Source: Prorocentrum cordatum (lineage: Eukaryota; Sar; Dinophyceae; Prorocentrales; Prorocentraceae). From it: a stretch of DNA of 24,797 nucleotides. Location: assembly GCA_963575745.1 (NCBI GenBank), contig CAUYUJ010009767.1, positions 7,501 to 32,297 of the forward strand. Reading direction: 5' to 3'. The position numbers and the translations under genes were made by a program. Shown piece after piece: positions 1 through 8,900 of the stretch (positions are counted from its first letter, which is position 1; the number at the start of each line of letters is the position of its first letter). The notes below the pieces were generated by a model. The model saw only the letters and a program-made list of their open reading frames with translations. It searched no databases and was not told where the DNA came from.

Positions 1-176
1 CCTCCTCAGGGATGCTCGCTGGTCCCCAGCATCAGGCGGCCCTGGGCCAGACTTGTGCCTTCGGGCGCGCCGCGCGGCCCCGACGCGGTCTCGCGCGTGC
101 ACCCCGCGCCGCTCCAGGGGTGGCCGCGGACAATGGCGACGGTGGCGCCCCGCTTCGAGCGCGCTTGTTCAGATCT
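1..176. other. GC-rich sequence, no feature recognised
   Basis: GC-rich DNA open in several frames on both strands, as expected from composition alone. The overlapping frames are rich in Arg, Ala, Pro and Gly with no recognisable domain. I see no gene here. Confidence 0.4.
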
Positions 177-511
177 AGGCCTCCCCTACCCCGCTTCCCC
201 CTTCTCTCCCTCCCGAATCCTCCTCTCTGATAGAGGCCTCCCAGATGGGGTCGGAGTAGATGGGGTCGGAGGATCGCGCCGCATCGCCGATTCATCGGCG
301 ATGCGTCTCGATGTGGAGCCCGATTTTTTCTTCGCGCTGGCGTCGACGATGCGTCGACGATGCACCGCCGACGTCGCCGTTGCATCGCCGACGCATCGCC
401 GCTTCGGCGCCATCCTTCGACCCCGTCTGCTCCGACCCCATCCAGGAGGCCTCTATCAGAGAGGAAGGTTGGGGGGGGGGGGGGGAGAAGGGGGAAGCCG
501 GGTAGGGGAAG
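177..511. repeat. Imperfect inverted repeat, about 335 bp
   Basis: The core arms at 221-241 and 445-465 are perfect 21-bp reverse complements. Similarity continues inward: a GATGGGGTCGGAG motif follows the left arm and its complement lies at about 431-443. It also continues outward: the complement of GAAGGGGGAAGC-type sequence left of 220 matches the sequence at about 485-511. The centre (about 268-412) is packed with short CGATGCGTC, CATCGCCG and GTCGACGATG motifs that are themselves partly self-complementary. The whole could fold into one long hairpin, like a foldback or MITE-type element. No clean direct target duplication was found at either pair of ends, so its mobility is unproven. Confidence 0.7.
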
Positions 512-775
512 GGACGAGGGGCAGGGGGGCAGGGGCAGAGGGGCAGGGGCAGGGGCCGGGGAGAGAAGGGGGACGGGACGAGGCCAGAGGGCAGGGCTGG
601 GAGGGGGGGAGAAAGGGGGGGGGGAGGGAGAGTGGGGGGGCGGGGGGGGGAGGGCAGACGAGCAGGGGCAGGGTTGGGGGGGGGGGAGAAGGGGGAAGGC
701 CGGGCAGGGGAGGGAGGGGAAGGGGACGAGGGCAGGGGGGCAGGCAGAGGGGCAGGGGCAGGGGCGGAGGCTCCA
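466..775. repeat. G-rich tract with a direct duplication of about 95 bp
   Basis: Nearly pure G with interspersed A and C, built on GGGGCAGGGG and GGGGAGAAGGGGGAAG motifs. The stretch 469-560 recurs at 672-770 with small indels, about 203 bp downstream. The run contains many G-tracts of four or more and could form G-quadruplexes. Reading frames here encode Gly/Arg or, antisense, Pro/Ser and are not credible genes. Confidence 0.75.
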
Positions 776-1303
776 GGGACCCGTGGACGCCTCTGGCTTC
801 TGCGGCCTCCGAGGCGCTCTTGGGTCGAGTGCGGGTCGGCTGCGGGGACCTCGCGATCGAAGATCACGACTGATCTCGGAGGAGGAAAAGGTACCCATAC
901 CTCTACCCCCTCGCCCGTTTTCCTGTTTTTGGGCCTCCTGGGAGGACCTCGCCGTCACCGCTGGATTCGCCTCGAAGTTCTGGTCAGAACGCACCCCCGG
1001 AGAGGTCCGGGGAGTAGCAGTATCGGTACCTGTTGGTTCCCCCAGACCTCACGATCGAAGATCACGACTGATTGTCTGAGGCGCTTCAGCCACTGCCGCC
1101 GGCCCCTCCTTTTCGAGACTGGCTGCATGGCAGACGCGGTTGGGTTGTCGTGCGATGTGCTGCTCGGTTGGCAGGCTGCCTGCTCGGCCAGGTGGCCGGC
1201 TGTCTTGCTGGCTGTCTTTAGGGGAACAAGAAGTGACATTTTCCCAGTGCGACCCTACCTAGGAGTTGGAGCCCCTAGGAAAGCAGCATTAGTAGTAACA
1301 GTA
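776..1303. other. Non-coding stretch with a 28-bp direct repeat
   Basis: Mixed-composition DNA without a convincing gene. A 28-bp block centred on CGATCGAAGATCACGACTGA occurs at 847-874 and again at 1045-1072 with one mismatch, 198 bp apart. The reading frames that cross it have no recognisable motif. Confidence 0.6.
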
Positions 1304-1840
1304 ACGCTAAGCTAAAGCTAAACTAAAGCTAAGCTAAAGCTAAGCCACAGCTAAGCTAAAGTTAAGCTAAAGCTAAGCTAAAGCTAAGCTAAACCTAAGC
1401 TAAATCTAAGCTAAAGCTAAGCTAAAGCTGAGCAACAGCTAAGCTAAAGCTAAGCTACAGCTAAGCTAAAGCTAAGCTAAAGCTAAGCTAAAGCTAAGCT
1501 AAAGCTAAGCTAAAGCTAAGCTACAACTAAGCTACAGCTAAGCTCAAGCTAAGCTAAAGCTAAGCTAACGCTAAGCTAACGCTAAGCTAAACGCTAAGCG
1601 AAACGCTAAGCGAAAAGCTAAGCGAAAGCTAAGCTAAAGCTAAGCTAAAGCTAAGCTAAAGCTAAAGCTAAGCTAAAGCTAAGCTAAAGCTAAGCTAAAG
1701 CTAAGCTAAACGCTAAGCGAAAAGCTAAGCGAAACGCTAAGCTAAAGTTAAGCTAAAGCTAAGCTACATCTAAGCTAAAGCTAAGCTAAAGCTAAACTAA
1801 AACTAAAGCTAAAGCCAAGGCTAAAGCTAAAGCTAAAGCT
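1304..1840. repeat. 11-bp tandem array (AAGCTAAGCTA)
   Basis: About 535 bp of GCTAA/GCTAAA units alternating to give an 11-bp period. Variants cluster, for example a patch with AACGCTAAGCG-type units near 1570-1620 and again near 1700-1740, which suggests higher-order duplication. It has no coding potential: the reading frames are stopped by frequent TAA and TAG. Confidence 0.95.
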
Positions 1841-1844
1841 CCCA

Positions 1845-1885
1845 GGGGACTGGGGGAACCGCGGGGCGGGGACTGGGGGAACCGC
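1845..1885. repeat. Two perfect copies of an 18-bp motif
   Basis: GGGGACTGGGGGAACCGC lies at 1845-1862 and again at 1868-1885, directly after the 11-bp satellite ends. Confidence 0.85.
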
Positions 1886-2309
1886 CCGGGGCGCTTTCCA
1901 CTGCCCGGCCCCTTTAAGCTAGAGAGTAAGAACCCTTCTAGGCAGAGCCTAGGTAGGGAATAAAAACTTTGAGGTCCGCGCGGATTTCTCGGATCGGCGC
2001 TGGACCCCCCTCCCTGGCGCGCGGAGCGCGCCAGGGGCGGAGCGCGCCAGGTTGGATGGCTGGCTGGTAGGCTGGCGGATGCGGAGCGCGGGCCCGCAGC
2101 CTCGTGCTTCGGAGCCGTGTCCTCGGGATCGTGGCTTCTGGAGCGCAGGTCTATGTTTTTCCGGCCATCCTCGGGTGCTGGGCCCTCGTCTGTGACGGCG
2201 TGGCGCCCCGCGTCTCCTTCCCTCGCGCTGCCCTCCCCCTTCCATCCCCGCCTCTGTCCTCCGCGTGTCCTGCTCGGCGCACTTCACTCGGGCGAAGAGA
2301 GCTATACAC
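1886..2309. other. GC-rich non-coding DNA with a short perfect hairpin
   Basis: No convincing gene. At 2013-2035 a 10-bp perfect stem (CCTGGCGCGC with GCGCGCCAGG) closes a GGA loop, and the right arm is repeated once more at 2039-2051. The rest is unremarkable GC-rich sequence. Confidence 0.6.
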
Positions 2310-2400
2310 GTGCACCGATCCTGGCAAGGCCCGTCCTTGACCCAGGATCGGTGCACAGGCCTTCCTGGCCAAGGTAGCGGGCGTGTGCACCGATCCTGGG
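2310..2400. repeat. Strong hairpin plus a third copy of its arm
   Basis: GTGCACCGATCCTGG at 2310-2324 is perfectly complementary to 2342-2356, and the loop holds a nested 5-bp stem (CAAGG with CCTTG). The same arm occurs once more in direct orientation at 2385-2399. The middle arm could therefore pair with either neighbour, giving two mutually exclusive hairpins. Confidence 0.85.
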
Positions 2401-2458
2401 CTCAGGATGGGCCTGGCCAGAACCGGTGTATGTGCGTAGTTCTCTTTCCTCTACTTAA

Positions 2459-2664
2459 CACGCTCCGTGGCCCCACAGGGAGCTCCACCGCTGGCTGCAG
2501 TGGGAGGGTCCACGTGCGGCTCCGCGCCCACGTCGGCACACCCCTCGCACGCTCCGCAGCCCCCCAGGGAGCTCCACCGACAGGGAGCGCCACAGGAGGC
2601 CCCAGCGGGAGGGTCCACGTGCGGCTCCGCGCCCATTTCGGCACACCCGTCACAGGTTTCGTGG
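2459..2664. repeat. Degenerate tandem module, about 90-103 bp
   Basis: Two full units begin at 2459 and 2548, each containing AGGGAGCTCCACCG followed by GGGAGGGTCCACGTGCGGCT. A third partial unit begins near 2650 and is cut by the MITE at 2673. The same module recurs at about 4431-4630, and the units at 2871-3145 are related (GTGGGCCCCTGGGAGGTCC). Confidence 0.8.
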
Positions 2665-2672
2665 CCCCATGG

Positions 2673-2818
2673 TTAAGTCGGGCGTGTCCCTCTACAGGAA
2701 GGAAAGTAACAAATAGTACAAAATTGTTTGGGGGCGATTTATTTGAAGGTTTTCTGAGGATTTAAGGGCATTTTTTTTCCGTCCAACATCCGCCTGTGGG
2801 GGGACATGCCCGACCTAA
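2673..2818. mobile_element. 146-bp MITE with TIRs and a near-perfect 8-bp target duplication
   Basis: The left end reads TTAAGTCGGGCGTGTCCC and the right end, on the complement, TTAGGTCGGGCATGTCCC; similarity continues to about 25-30 bp. The flanks CCCCATGG (2665-2672) and CCCCATGT (2819-2826) match at 7 of 8 positions, as a target-site duplication would. The AT-rich interior has no reading frame, so it must be non-autonomous. Its ends match those of the 1133-bp element at 19517-20649. An 8-bp duplication is typical of hAT and some other TIR superfamilies; the superfamily cannot be fixed without a transposase. Confidence 0.8.
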
Positions 2819-2870
2819 CCCCATGTTGTCACAGCTGCGTGACCCACAACTGCATTTGGTTGGAGCTTGC

Positions 2871-3145
2871 GGCGCCCTGGTGGGTGTTGCGAAATTTGCA
2901 ATCATCGCCACTTCCGTGGGCCCCTGGGAGGTCCACCGGAGTGGTGCCTCACGCAGACCCAGACTAGACCTCGCGGCGCCCTCGGGGGCTGCGAACCGCG
3001 CAATTGTCGCCATTTCCGTGGGCCCCTGGGAGGTCCGCCAGAGTAGTGTTCTACGCACATCGGAACTAGGGATCACCCTCGCTGCGTGGCTGCAAACTGC
3101 GCAACCGTCGTCGCTGTCGCGGGCTCCTGGGGGGTCCAGCGGCGC
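2871..3145. repeat. Three tandem units of about 105 bp
   Basis: Units begin at about 2871, 2975 and 3082. Each runs through a GCGAA or GCAAA stretch, a GTCGCCATTTCCGTGG-like stretch and a CCTGGGAGGTCC-like stretch. The first two are close; the third is more diverged. Reading frames across it are open by composition only. Confidence 0.75.
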
Positions 3146-3771
3146 TGGGGCGCAACGCCGCGCATAGTGCTGTCCTTTCTGTCGATTTCGCAGTCCCTCC
3201 TCACCTGCCTCTTGCCTTCGATGCACTCGGACACTCAGGCCGCGCTGTTTTGTGATAAGGCTTGGACACTTGCAGCACTGAGCACACCGCTGGTTCTGTC
3301 GCGCATGACGCTTTCCTGTAACTAATTGGAATGTAGCGCGCGGCGCTGCTACTCTTACTACTTATTCCCCCAGTTATCCCTGCTTTCTATGTTTCTGCCC
3401 CCGTCGCGTTTGTTCCTTTGTCTGCTTGTGGTCGTCTTCCTGCCTATGTTGTCAGTACAGAAAGAATGGTGCGAATGGAGAACACTTGTCTGTGTTTAGA
3501 TGCTCTTTGTTGAGGCGTTTCAAGGTCCTGCGGATACTTCGAGGTGTTCTGTTATGTGGAGCGGTCCTGGGTACAGTCGTCTCATATTGTAAAAGGGTTG
3601 TATACGCCCCCAGGTGTAATGGGTCGCCATGACAGCTCCCAAGTACAGCCCTAGGAAGTGATATTCGCATCTGAAGCTGGTTCGGAATCCGTTCTGGAGG
3701 GGATGGCTTTCTGACGAGCTGCTGGCCTCTTGGGTCGGAAGGCTCGGATTTTCTGTTCGTGTTCCCTCTCT
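3146..3771. other. Single-copy non-coding DNA
   Basis: Mixed sequence with balanced composition and short reading frames only (the longest is about 100 codons antisense). I see no repeat, RNA gene or recognisable protein. Confidence 0.5.
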
Positions 3772-4150
3772 GGGGCACCTTCTGGGTCCGTCTTGGGGCC
3801 CTCTTGGGCCGTCGTGGGCGCTCTTGGGCAGTCTTGGGGCGCTCTTGGGCCGTCTTGGAGCCCTCTTGGAGGCCTCATGGGCCGTTTTGAGATGGTCTAG
3901 GGGCCCTCTTGGCCGTCTTGAAGCGTCGGGAAGCCGAAAAGGCGAGAACGCCCAAATCCTTCCAGGTCCAAAGGAAAATCACTGATTTTGGCTTCTTGGG
4001 GCCCTCTTGGGAGGCCTCTTGAAGGCCTCTTGGGGCCTCTTGGGCCATCTGGCGTCCATCTTGGGCGTCTTTGGGTGATTGTTCGGCGACTCGGGGCCCT
4101 CTTCGACCGTCTTGGGGACCTCCTAGTCCGTCATGGAAGCCTTGGAGAGC
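3772..4150 (+). repeat. CTCTTGGGG array with conserved core, copy 1
   Basis: A degenerate array of 10-12 bp units of the form GSCSTCTTGGG. At about 3920-4000 it is interrupted by a non-repetitive core that includes GAGAACGCCCAAATCCTTCC and then CACTGATTTTGGCTTCTTGG. The same core, in the same kind of array, recurs at about 15171-15260 and, inverted, at about 23690-23775. Confidence 0.85.
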
Positions 4151-4430
4151 CACAGAGAGGCGCCATGACCGCCCAGGGAACCCGTGGTAATAGGGGCGAT
4201 GCAGTCAGGGAAGCGTGAGCAGGTGGGTGTGGGGGGGTCCCTTGGAAAACTACAGAAACCCTGCCAGGCAGCCATTGGCACTATTCCACGCCTCAACGTG
4301 CCGCAGGCACGGTGGCGAATCAAAACGAGAGCATGCTTGCGCGCCTTCGGATAAAGCTCGACGCAACGCTAGTTGGTATCAGCGCCTACGTCCCAATCAA
4401 CGCCTACGTCCCAGCCAGCGCCTGCGTCCC
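4151..4430. other. Non-coding DNA between repeats
   Basis: No gene recognised. A small block of three ACGTCCCA-type units lies near 4386-4432 (CGCCTACGTCCCA, CGCCTACGTCCCA, CGCCTGCGTCCCA). Confidence 0.5.
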
Positions 4431-4630
4431 ATCCACCTGGGGCTCCAGTGTGTGCGTCCGCATGCGGCTCCCCCCATTCCTGGACACACCTCGCACGTTT
4501 CGTGGCCCTGTAGGGAGCTCCACCGAAGGCTCCAGAGGAAGGGTCCACATGCGTCTCCCCGCGCCATTCGGTTCACCGCTCACCTAAGGCCGATCGGGAG
4601 TTGCGTAGCCTCATGTGTTTCGTGGCCTCG
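4431..4630 (+). repeat. Dispersed copy of the 90-103 bp module
   Basis: It contains CGTTTCGTGGCCC, AGGGAGCTCCACCGA and AGGGTCCACATGCG in the same order and at similar spacing as 2459-2664, including a third, partial TTTCGTGGCC unit at about 4617. It lies about 2 kb from that array. Confidence 0.75.
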
Positions 4631-5250
4631 TGCCTGACTGTATTCACACTTGCAGATTGTGGGGCCTTCCTCCAACAAACCGCTTGCAGTATTCTTTCGC
4701 AGCGCCATACGACGCCGGGCACATGGGCCGCTGTCGCGCGTGCATGTCAAAGTCATACATTTTACCAACGCTTCCCAACAGTTTCAACACATGGCTTTTC
4801 AACGTCTATAAGTACTTTGTCTTTCAGCACTAAAAACTGCTATAATCCTGCGCTCGCGCACTCGACTGAATCATAAGAAACCTGTTGGTCTTTAGGTATT
4901 CTGCTGAATGAGGCCATGCAGGCAACTCGTGCGCGCACGTCGGAAGTGGTCAACCCATCTCGCGCGCGGGCCCACGTTCAACCAGCATCGCGCGCCCGCC
5001 AAGCCTGTCAAATAATATCACGCGGGCCACGCGCGCGTGTCCGAGTGCGCGCACGTCGAATTCGTTCCACCACCATGCTCGTTTTAGCCATTCAGCACGG
5101 ATGTCTTCAAACACATACTCGCATCACTATCAGCCAGCTCAGACTCCAAACAGATCCAACTGAAATGACGTGGGCTGGAGTGGACCGAACTAGACTGGAT
5201 TGGATTAGCCCGAGCCCGGACTGGACAGCGTTCGACTCTACTCCACCCTG
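4631..5250. other. Non-coding DNA with a short dispersed motif
   Basis: Mixed sequence without a credible gene. The 27-bp stretch at 5004-5030 (CCTGTCAAATAATA followed by CACGCGGGCCAC-like sequence) matches 20216-20242 at 24 of 27 positions. Both are followed after a short gap by a GCGCGCACG motif. Several ATCTCGCGCGCGGG-like units precede it. Confidence 0.55.
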
Positions 5251-5574
5251 AGCTAGTCTACTTTACTCCACTTTACTCTACCCTGCTCTACCCTATCCGG
5301 CCCTACCCTGTTATATTTTACTCTGGCCTATTTTGCTATACTCTACTCTACTCTAATGTACTCCACTCTACTCTACTCTTCTCTGCTCTTTTCTCCTCTC
5401 CTCTCCTCTCCACTCCCCTCCTCCACTCTGCCCTAGCATACCCTACCCTACCCTACTCGACTCTACTCTACTCTACTCTTTTCTATTCGATTCTACTCTA
5501 CTGTACTCTACCCTACTCTACTCTGCTATGCTCTACCCGACCCTACTCTCTACTCTTCACTCTACTCTCTACTC
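5251..5574. repeat. TCTAC pentanucleotide-derived tract
   Basis: Degenerate TACTCTACTC repeats with local CTCCT patches. The pyrimidine-rich strand is the plus strand throughout. No coding potential. Confidence 0.9.
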
Positions 5575-6800
5575 TTGACTTTCTACTCCATAGTACGTAC
5601 TCTATATTATATACTCCTGTACTCTATGCTCTATACTCGTATCTCATATACTATATACTCTATACCCTATAGTCTATACTCCAATACTCCTATACTCTGT
5701 GCTATACCCTATACTCCATACCCTGTGCTCTCTATATTCGATGTAGTCGATACTATACACTCCATATTCTATACTCTCTCCTGTATACTTTGTGTTCTAT
5801 ATATTCTGTACCCTAAATTTTAAATTTTCAATCGGATATTGCGTACTCTATATCTTATTTTCTACACTCTATATTCTTTACTCTATATTATACTCCATTC
5901 TCTATACTCCATATTCTATACTCTATACCCCACTTCCGAAACTCTATACTCTATATATACCGTATACTCTATACTCTGTGCGCTGTATTCTATACTCCTT
6001 ACTCCATGCCATATCTTCTTGTACTTCCACTCTGTACTCTATGCTCTATACTCTCTGCTCTATACTCTATACTGTATATTCGATATGCTACACTCAGAAC
6101 TCTGTACACTGGACCCTTTATTTTATACCTGGTATTATGTACCTGGTACTCCATAAGCTATCCTCAGTCCTCCTATACCCGATATGTATTTTTTTCTATA
6201 TTCGATTTTCTTGAATATAGACTCTCTATTCTATACTCCTACACTCTATAGTTTATAATCTATACTTTATACCCTGTACGCTATACTCTTTACTCTATAC
6301 TCTATACGCTATGCGCTATAACCGATCTCTTATTTTCTTTACTCTGTGTACCTTACGCTGTTCTTTCTATTCGTATATCATGTACTCTATACTCTGTACT
6401 CTGTACTCTAGACTACAGATCTGATACTCTTTATATAGTTATACTTTCTATGTTCTGTGACAACTTGCGCTATACTCTTTACCCTTTACCCTTTACCTTA
6501 TACCTTATAAACTCCATGCTCTGCGCCCCGTATTCTGTAACATTTATGTTGTGTCCGGTATTCTACACCCCACACACACTATCCCATACCAGAGACTCTA
6601 TGCCTTTCACCCTATACACATGTACCCATATGACCGATACCCTACACCCTATATTATTTTCGACTCGTGTCTACTGAACTCTTACCTTCTCTGCTCTGCA
6701 CTACTCTGTTCTGCTCTGCTCTCCTCTGCTCTGCTCTGCTCTATATTATGTTACTTTATTTTACTCTATGCTATTCTACTTGAGTCTACTCTGCTCTACT
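5575..6800. repeat. CTCTATA-derived tract, about 1.2 kb
   Basis: It continues the previous tract with a CTCTATACTCTATA basis and gradual drift, ending near 6800 in TCTGCTCTGC units. Plus-strand reading frames here are Tyr/Leu/Ser/Ile-rich products of the repeat and are not genes. Confidence 0.9.
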
Positions 6801-7914
6801 CCGCACGAGGCCACTCTCTGCAGCCATTTGTCTCACAATGCTTAGTCATCGTGGTGTTCCCACGGATGCCGCTGGCCCGCGGTCAGTTTTCGGTGGTTAC
6901 AATTCCAGGGCTTGTCTTTTGTATTCCATACCATATCTAGAAGCATGGGTCCGCCGTCAGAAGCAGAGTGCGCGGTGCTGAGAGGACCGCGGACGCCGCG
7001 ATTGCCGTGCCCCTTTGGCTTCATCGGCAAGTGGGCGTCGATGCTCAAGTGCCGCGGGGGCGACAACAAGTGCTCCTTCCAGGTCGAGTGCGATGATGTT
7101 TGGGATGGCCATGAGCTCGCTTGGCTCAGTCGCAGTGGGGCATCTGTGCCAAAGGGGGGGGGGGCGCATGCGCCATCAGCTACGGCAGCCGCGCCGCGCA
7201 CTCCCTCGGAGCTCAGACGCGTCGAGCAGCAGGCTCAAGATATCGAGGAGCTCAGAGGGGCACCCCGCAGACCGCTAGCGCGAGGCGATGGCATCTAAGC
7301 AGGCAGCCTTCGTCGAGCTCATGGCCGAGGTCGGGGGCCAAATGCGAAAAGTTGGCGGCCGCATACGAGGAGAAGCCATATGCCCCGACGCTGTGCTCAC
7401 CCCGGGCTGCGAAGCACAACCACGGGCAGCAGAAGGGCAGGCATGTACGCGAGCTCGGCGATCCGCAGAGGCAGCCGTGCCATATCGTGGGGCAAGCCGA
7501 GCGCGATAATCAGCATGTCAATGAGCTCGATGGCCGGTTCGCATTGGGGCCAATGCCAAAAAGGTTCACGGGTCAGCTCTTGGAGGCTGGAAGGACTTAT
7601 GGCGGCAGCCGAAGCCAGCGAGCCCCAGCGCTGCGTGCCAGGCAACGCCAATGTTGACGCGGCCTACGAGGTGCTTCCCGCCATCCGCCAGGCGGCGGCA
7701 GACGAAGCCAAGATGGGGGCCGACGCAGCCAGGGGGGGGCCTGCTGACGGCGCCGGCGGCGTCGGGAGTTGTGGTGTTGGCGGCGCGCTTGCTCGCGGCC
7801 CAGGCGACGGCGGCGGGCGCGCAGCTCCACCTGGGCAAGGGCCAGACTTGGGCGACCCAGACCTGTCGGGCGACCTCGCTACCGTAGGGCCGCCAGAGGA
7901 GGCGCCAGAGGGCG

Positions 7915-8152
7915 GGGCGAAGCGCCTCGCGGTCATCGGGGCAGTATCAGCCGAGAGGCAGACTGTCTAGCGGCAACGGGCGCTCCGGGGTCAACGCCAA
8001 CGCCGACCCCCAGACCAGGGGCTTCGACGGGATCGAGGGGCAGATCGACTATGAATCGGTGAAGGAGGCCACGGGCGAGGAGCCAGGTCCCAGCCTGGGC
8101 GCGGGCTGGTGCGCTGCCAGTTCTCCGGGTTGCTTCCAAGCCTAGGGCAGCC
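7915..8152 (+). pseudogene. Coding-like fragment, unknown
   Basis: An open stretch in the frame starting near 7921 ends in a TAG just before 8152. Its last 50 or so codons have a mixed, acidic composition (for example DGIEGQIDYESVKEATGEEP) unlike the Arg/Ala/Pro output of random GC-rich frames nearby. The same frame, after the stop and a repeated module, resumes coding-like character at 8440. I recognise no family. It could be a decayed exon or chance, and the absence of a clear start supports a remnant. Confidence 0.25.
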
Positions 8153-8439
8153 ATGGGCCCTCCGTATCCAGAAGCATGGCTCGGCCGTCGCAAGGAGCTG
8201 AGCTCGTTGAACACGGTGGGCCAAGGGCCCATAACTGGCCGTGTCGCACGTCTTCGTCGGCAACTGGGGGGAGGCGCCTTCGTGCAATGGGACATGCGGG
8301 GCGAGTCTGGCATCGACGAGCTTCGAGGAGGTGCGTGGGCCGAGGCCGCCAGTTCGGCGGTGCGCGGGCAAGCCGCCCCTTCCGTGGGGGCACCCATCGT
8401 CTTGGTTTTCACCATGCCTGGCAAGTCGTCGGACGTCTG

Positions 8440-8735
8440 GGGGGCCACGGTCGGGGGTGGTTCTGCATTGCAGAAGAGGGGGTCCGGTACCGCGTCGACG
8501 ATTGGATCGACTGGCGCGTCCTGTTCGCGGTCGTGGAGCGGCCGCGCCTCGTCCTGCTGTTCGCGCGGGCGCCCCCGCTTCCAGCGTCGTCTCCGGGGTC
8601 GACGTGGTATCTGGAACGTGACATATGCGAAACTTTCTGGACGAGGTCCGCGCAGACACGCAGCGGGGGCACGTCGTCGTGGAGGCGCTGAAGGAGCGAG
8701 GCCTTAGACAGAGCGGCGGTGGGGCGCGTGGGTGA
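8440..8735 (+). pseudogene. Coding-like fragment with a frame change, unknown
   Basis: From about 8440 to 8622 the plus strand reads a hydrophobic, Trp-rich segment (VRYRVDDWIDWRVLFAVVER). Coding-like character then moves to another frame at 8625, reading MRNFLDEVRADTQRGHVVVE and ending in TGA at 8733-8735. Upstream, a third frame gives a plausible segment near 8385-8440 (GAPIVLVFTMPGKSSDVW). A simple explanation is one decayed protein region broken by two indels. I recognise no domain. A GC-rich accident cannot be excluded, so this is low confidence. Confidence 0.3.
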
Positions 8736-8900
8736 TTTTGCTGCTCGGACCGTTCGGCCGCTGAGCGTGCCCAGCCCGACCAGGGGCGAGCTGCCGCCGG
8801 GCCGCCCTGTTGAGCGGGGTGGGCCTGATCGCTGGCCCCGTCGCAGTGGCGCAGTCGGCAACTGGGGGGAGGTGCTCGAGGGCAGCGGGCGCGATTAGAA

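Noticed and set aside
32-994. A 320-codon antisense Pro-rich frame
   Set aside because: It is open because the G-rich tract reads as Pro/Ser/Leu on the complement; three other frames over the same bases are also open.
1304-1840. Telomeric repeat
   Set aside because: The unit is GCTAA/GCTAAA in an 11-bp period, not the TTTAGGG type known from alveolates and plants, and it is internal.
3975-3995. Dinoflagellate spliced-leader relic (TTTTGGCT stretch)
   Set aside because: Only a short TTTTGGCT match, inside the repeated core; the rest of the leader is absent.
5575-6940. Tyr/Leu/Ser-rich plus-strand frames, possibly membrane proteins
   Set aside because: They are translations of CTCTATA repeats; hydrophobic runs repeat with the DNA unit.
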